5,271 nucleotides of DNA. Origin: Lachnoclostridium phytofermentans. GTDB lineage: Bacteria; Bacillota; Clostridia; Lachnospirales; Lachnospiraceae. How positions within the stretch are numbered: position 1 is the stretch's first letter; each line of letters opens with the position of its first letter. The stretch is taken from the NCBI GenBank assembly GCA_003526525.1, contig DPVV01000134.1:1-5271 (forward strand), read 5' to 3'. The notes beneath the pieces were generated by a model. That model was not told the DNA's origin. It saw nothing but the letters and a program-made list of their open reading frames with translations, and did no database searches. Of the stretch, positions 5,213-5,271 are shown piece by piece. The position numbers and the translations under genes are program-made.

Positions 5213-5271
5213 ATGAAGAAAAAGTTAACTTTCATTACGGGGATTTTGTTTATCGCTATGGGATTTATTAA
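5213..5271 (+). CDS. Start of a secreted or membrane protein, 3' end outside window
   Basis: Only 19 complete codons are visible. The ATG at 5213 follows GAAGGA (5201-5206) by six bases, a good ribosome site. The product begins MKKKLTFITGILFIAMGFI: three lysines and then an uninterrupted hydrophobic stretch, the pattern of a Sec signal peptide or a first membrane helix. No cleavage site or lipobox cysteine is reached before the window ends, so neither export route nor function can be assigned. The ATG at 5199 is not the start, as that frame stops after five codons. Confidence 0.7.
   Translation, partial: MKKKLTFITGILFIAMGFI

Overview
The window is AT-rich bacterial DNA with strong Shine-Dalgarno sites (GGAGG, GAGGG, AAAGGA), sigma-A-like promoters and several short hairpin terminators. 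The gene set is a bacterial serpin, a PadR regulator paired with a permease-prefix/SEDS membrane protein, a free-methionine sulfoxide reductase and a Cys-rich mini-protein. Together these suggest a low-GC clostridial Firmicute, most likely Lachnospiraceae. That assignment is inference from gene content and composition; there is no rRNA or marker gene to fix it. All recognisable genes are on the + strand.

Layout. Bases 1-404 are the last third of a serpin, including its hinge, reactive-centre loop and C-terminal signature, closed by a short hairpin. A separate unit follows: an extended -10 promoter (525-533), a 50-residue protein with six cysteines (565-717) that I found by reading the sequence by eye, and a good intrinsic terminator (798-832). 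About 400 bases without a convincing gene come next; they contain a compact cluster of three TTCT/AGAA inverted repeats (1071-1103). A 354-residue protein (1238-2302) has a GyrI-like effector-binding domain at its C-terminus and a beta-rich N-terminal half, but no DNA-binding domain; it ends at a 12-bp perfect hairpin.

The most coherent module is 2596-4312. A 23-bp near-perfect palindrome sits just upstream of a PadR-type winged-helix regulator. The regulator gene overlaps by 14 bases a membrane protein that fuses a cytoplasmic helical prefix domain to a divergent FtsW/RodA/SpoVE (SEDS) polytopic domain. I infer a self-regulated two-gene operon in which PadR controls the membrane protein, which probably acts in envelope or peptidoglycan-related work.

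The right end carries free methionine-(R)-sulfoxide reductase (4546-5058, all three catalytic-type cysteines present), a repeat- and hairpin-rich spacer, and the first 19 codons of a gene that starts with a signal-peptide-like or membrane segment (5213 to the window edge). Apart from the PadR pair, the genes look like independent units and not parts of one pathway. I see no CRISPR array, transposase, tRNA or rRNA.
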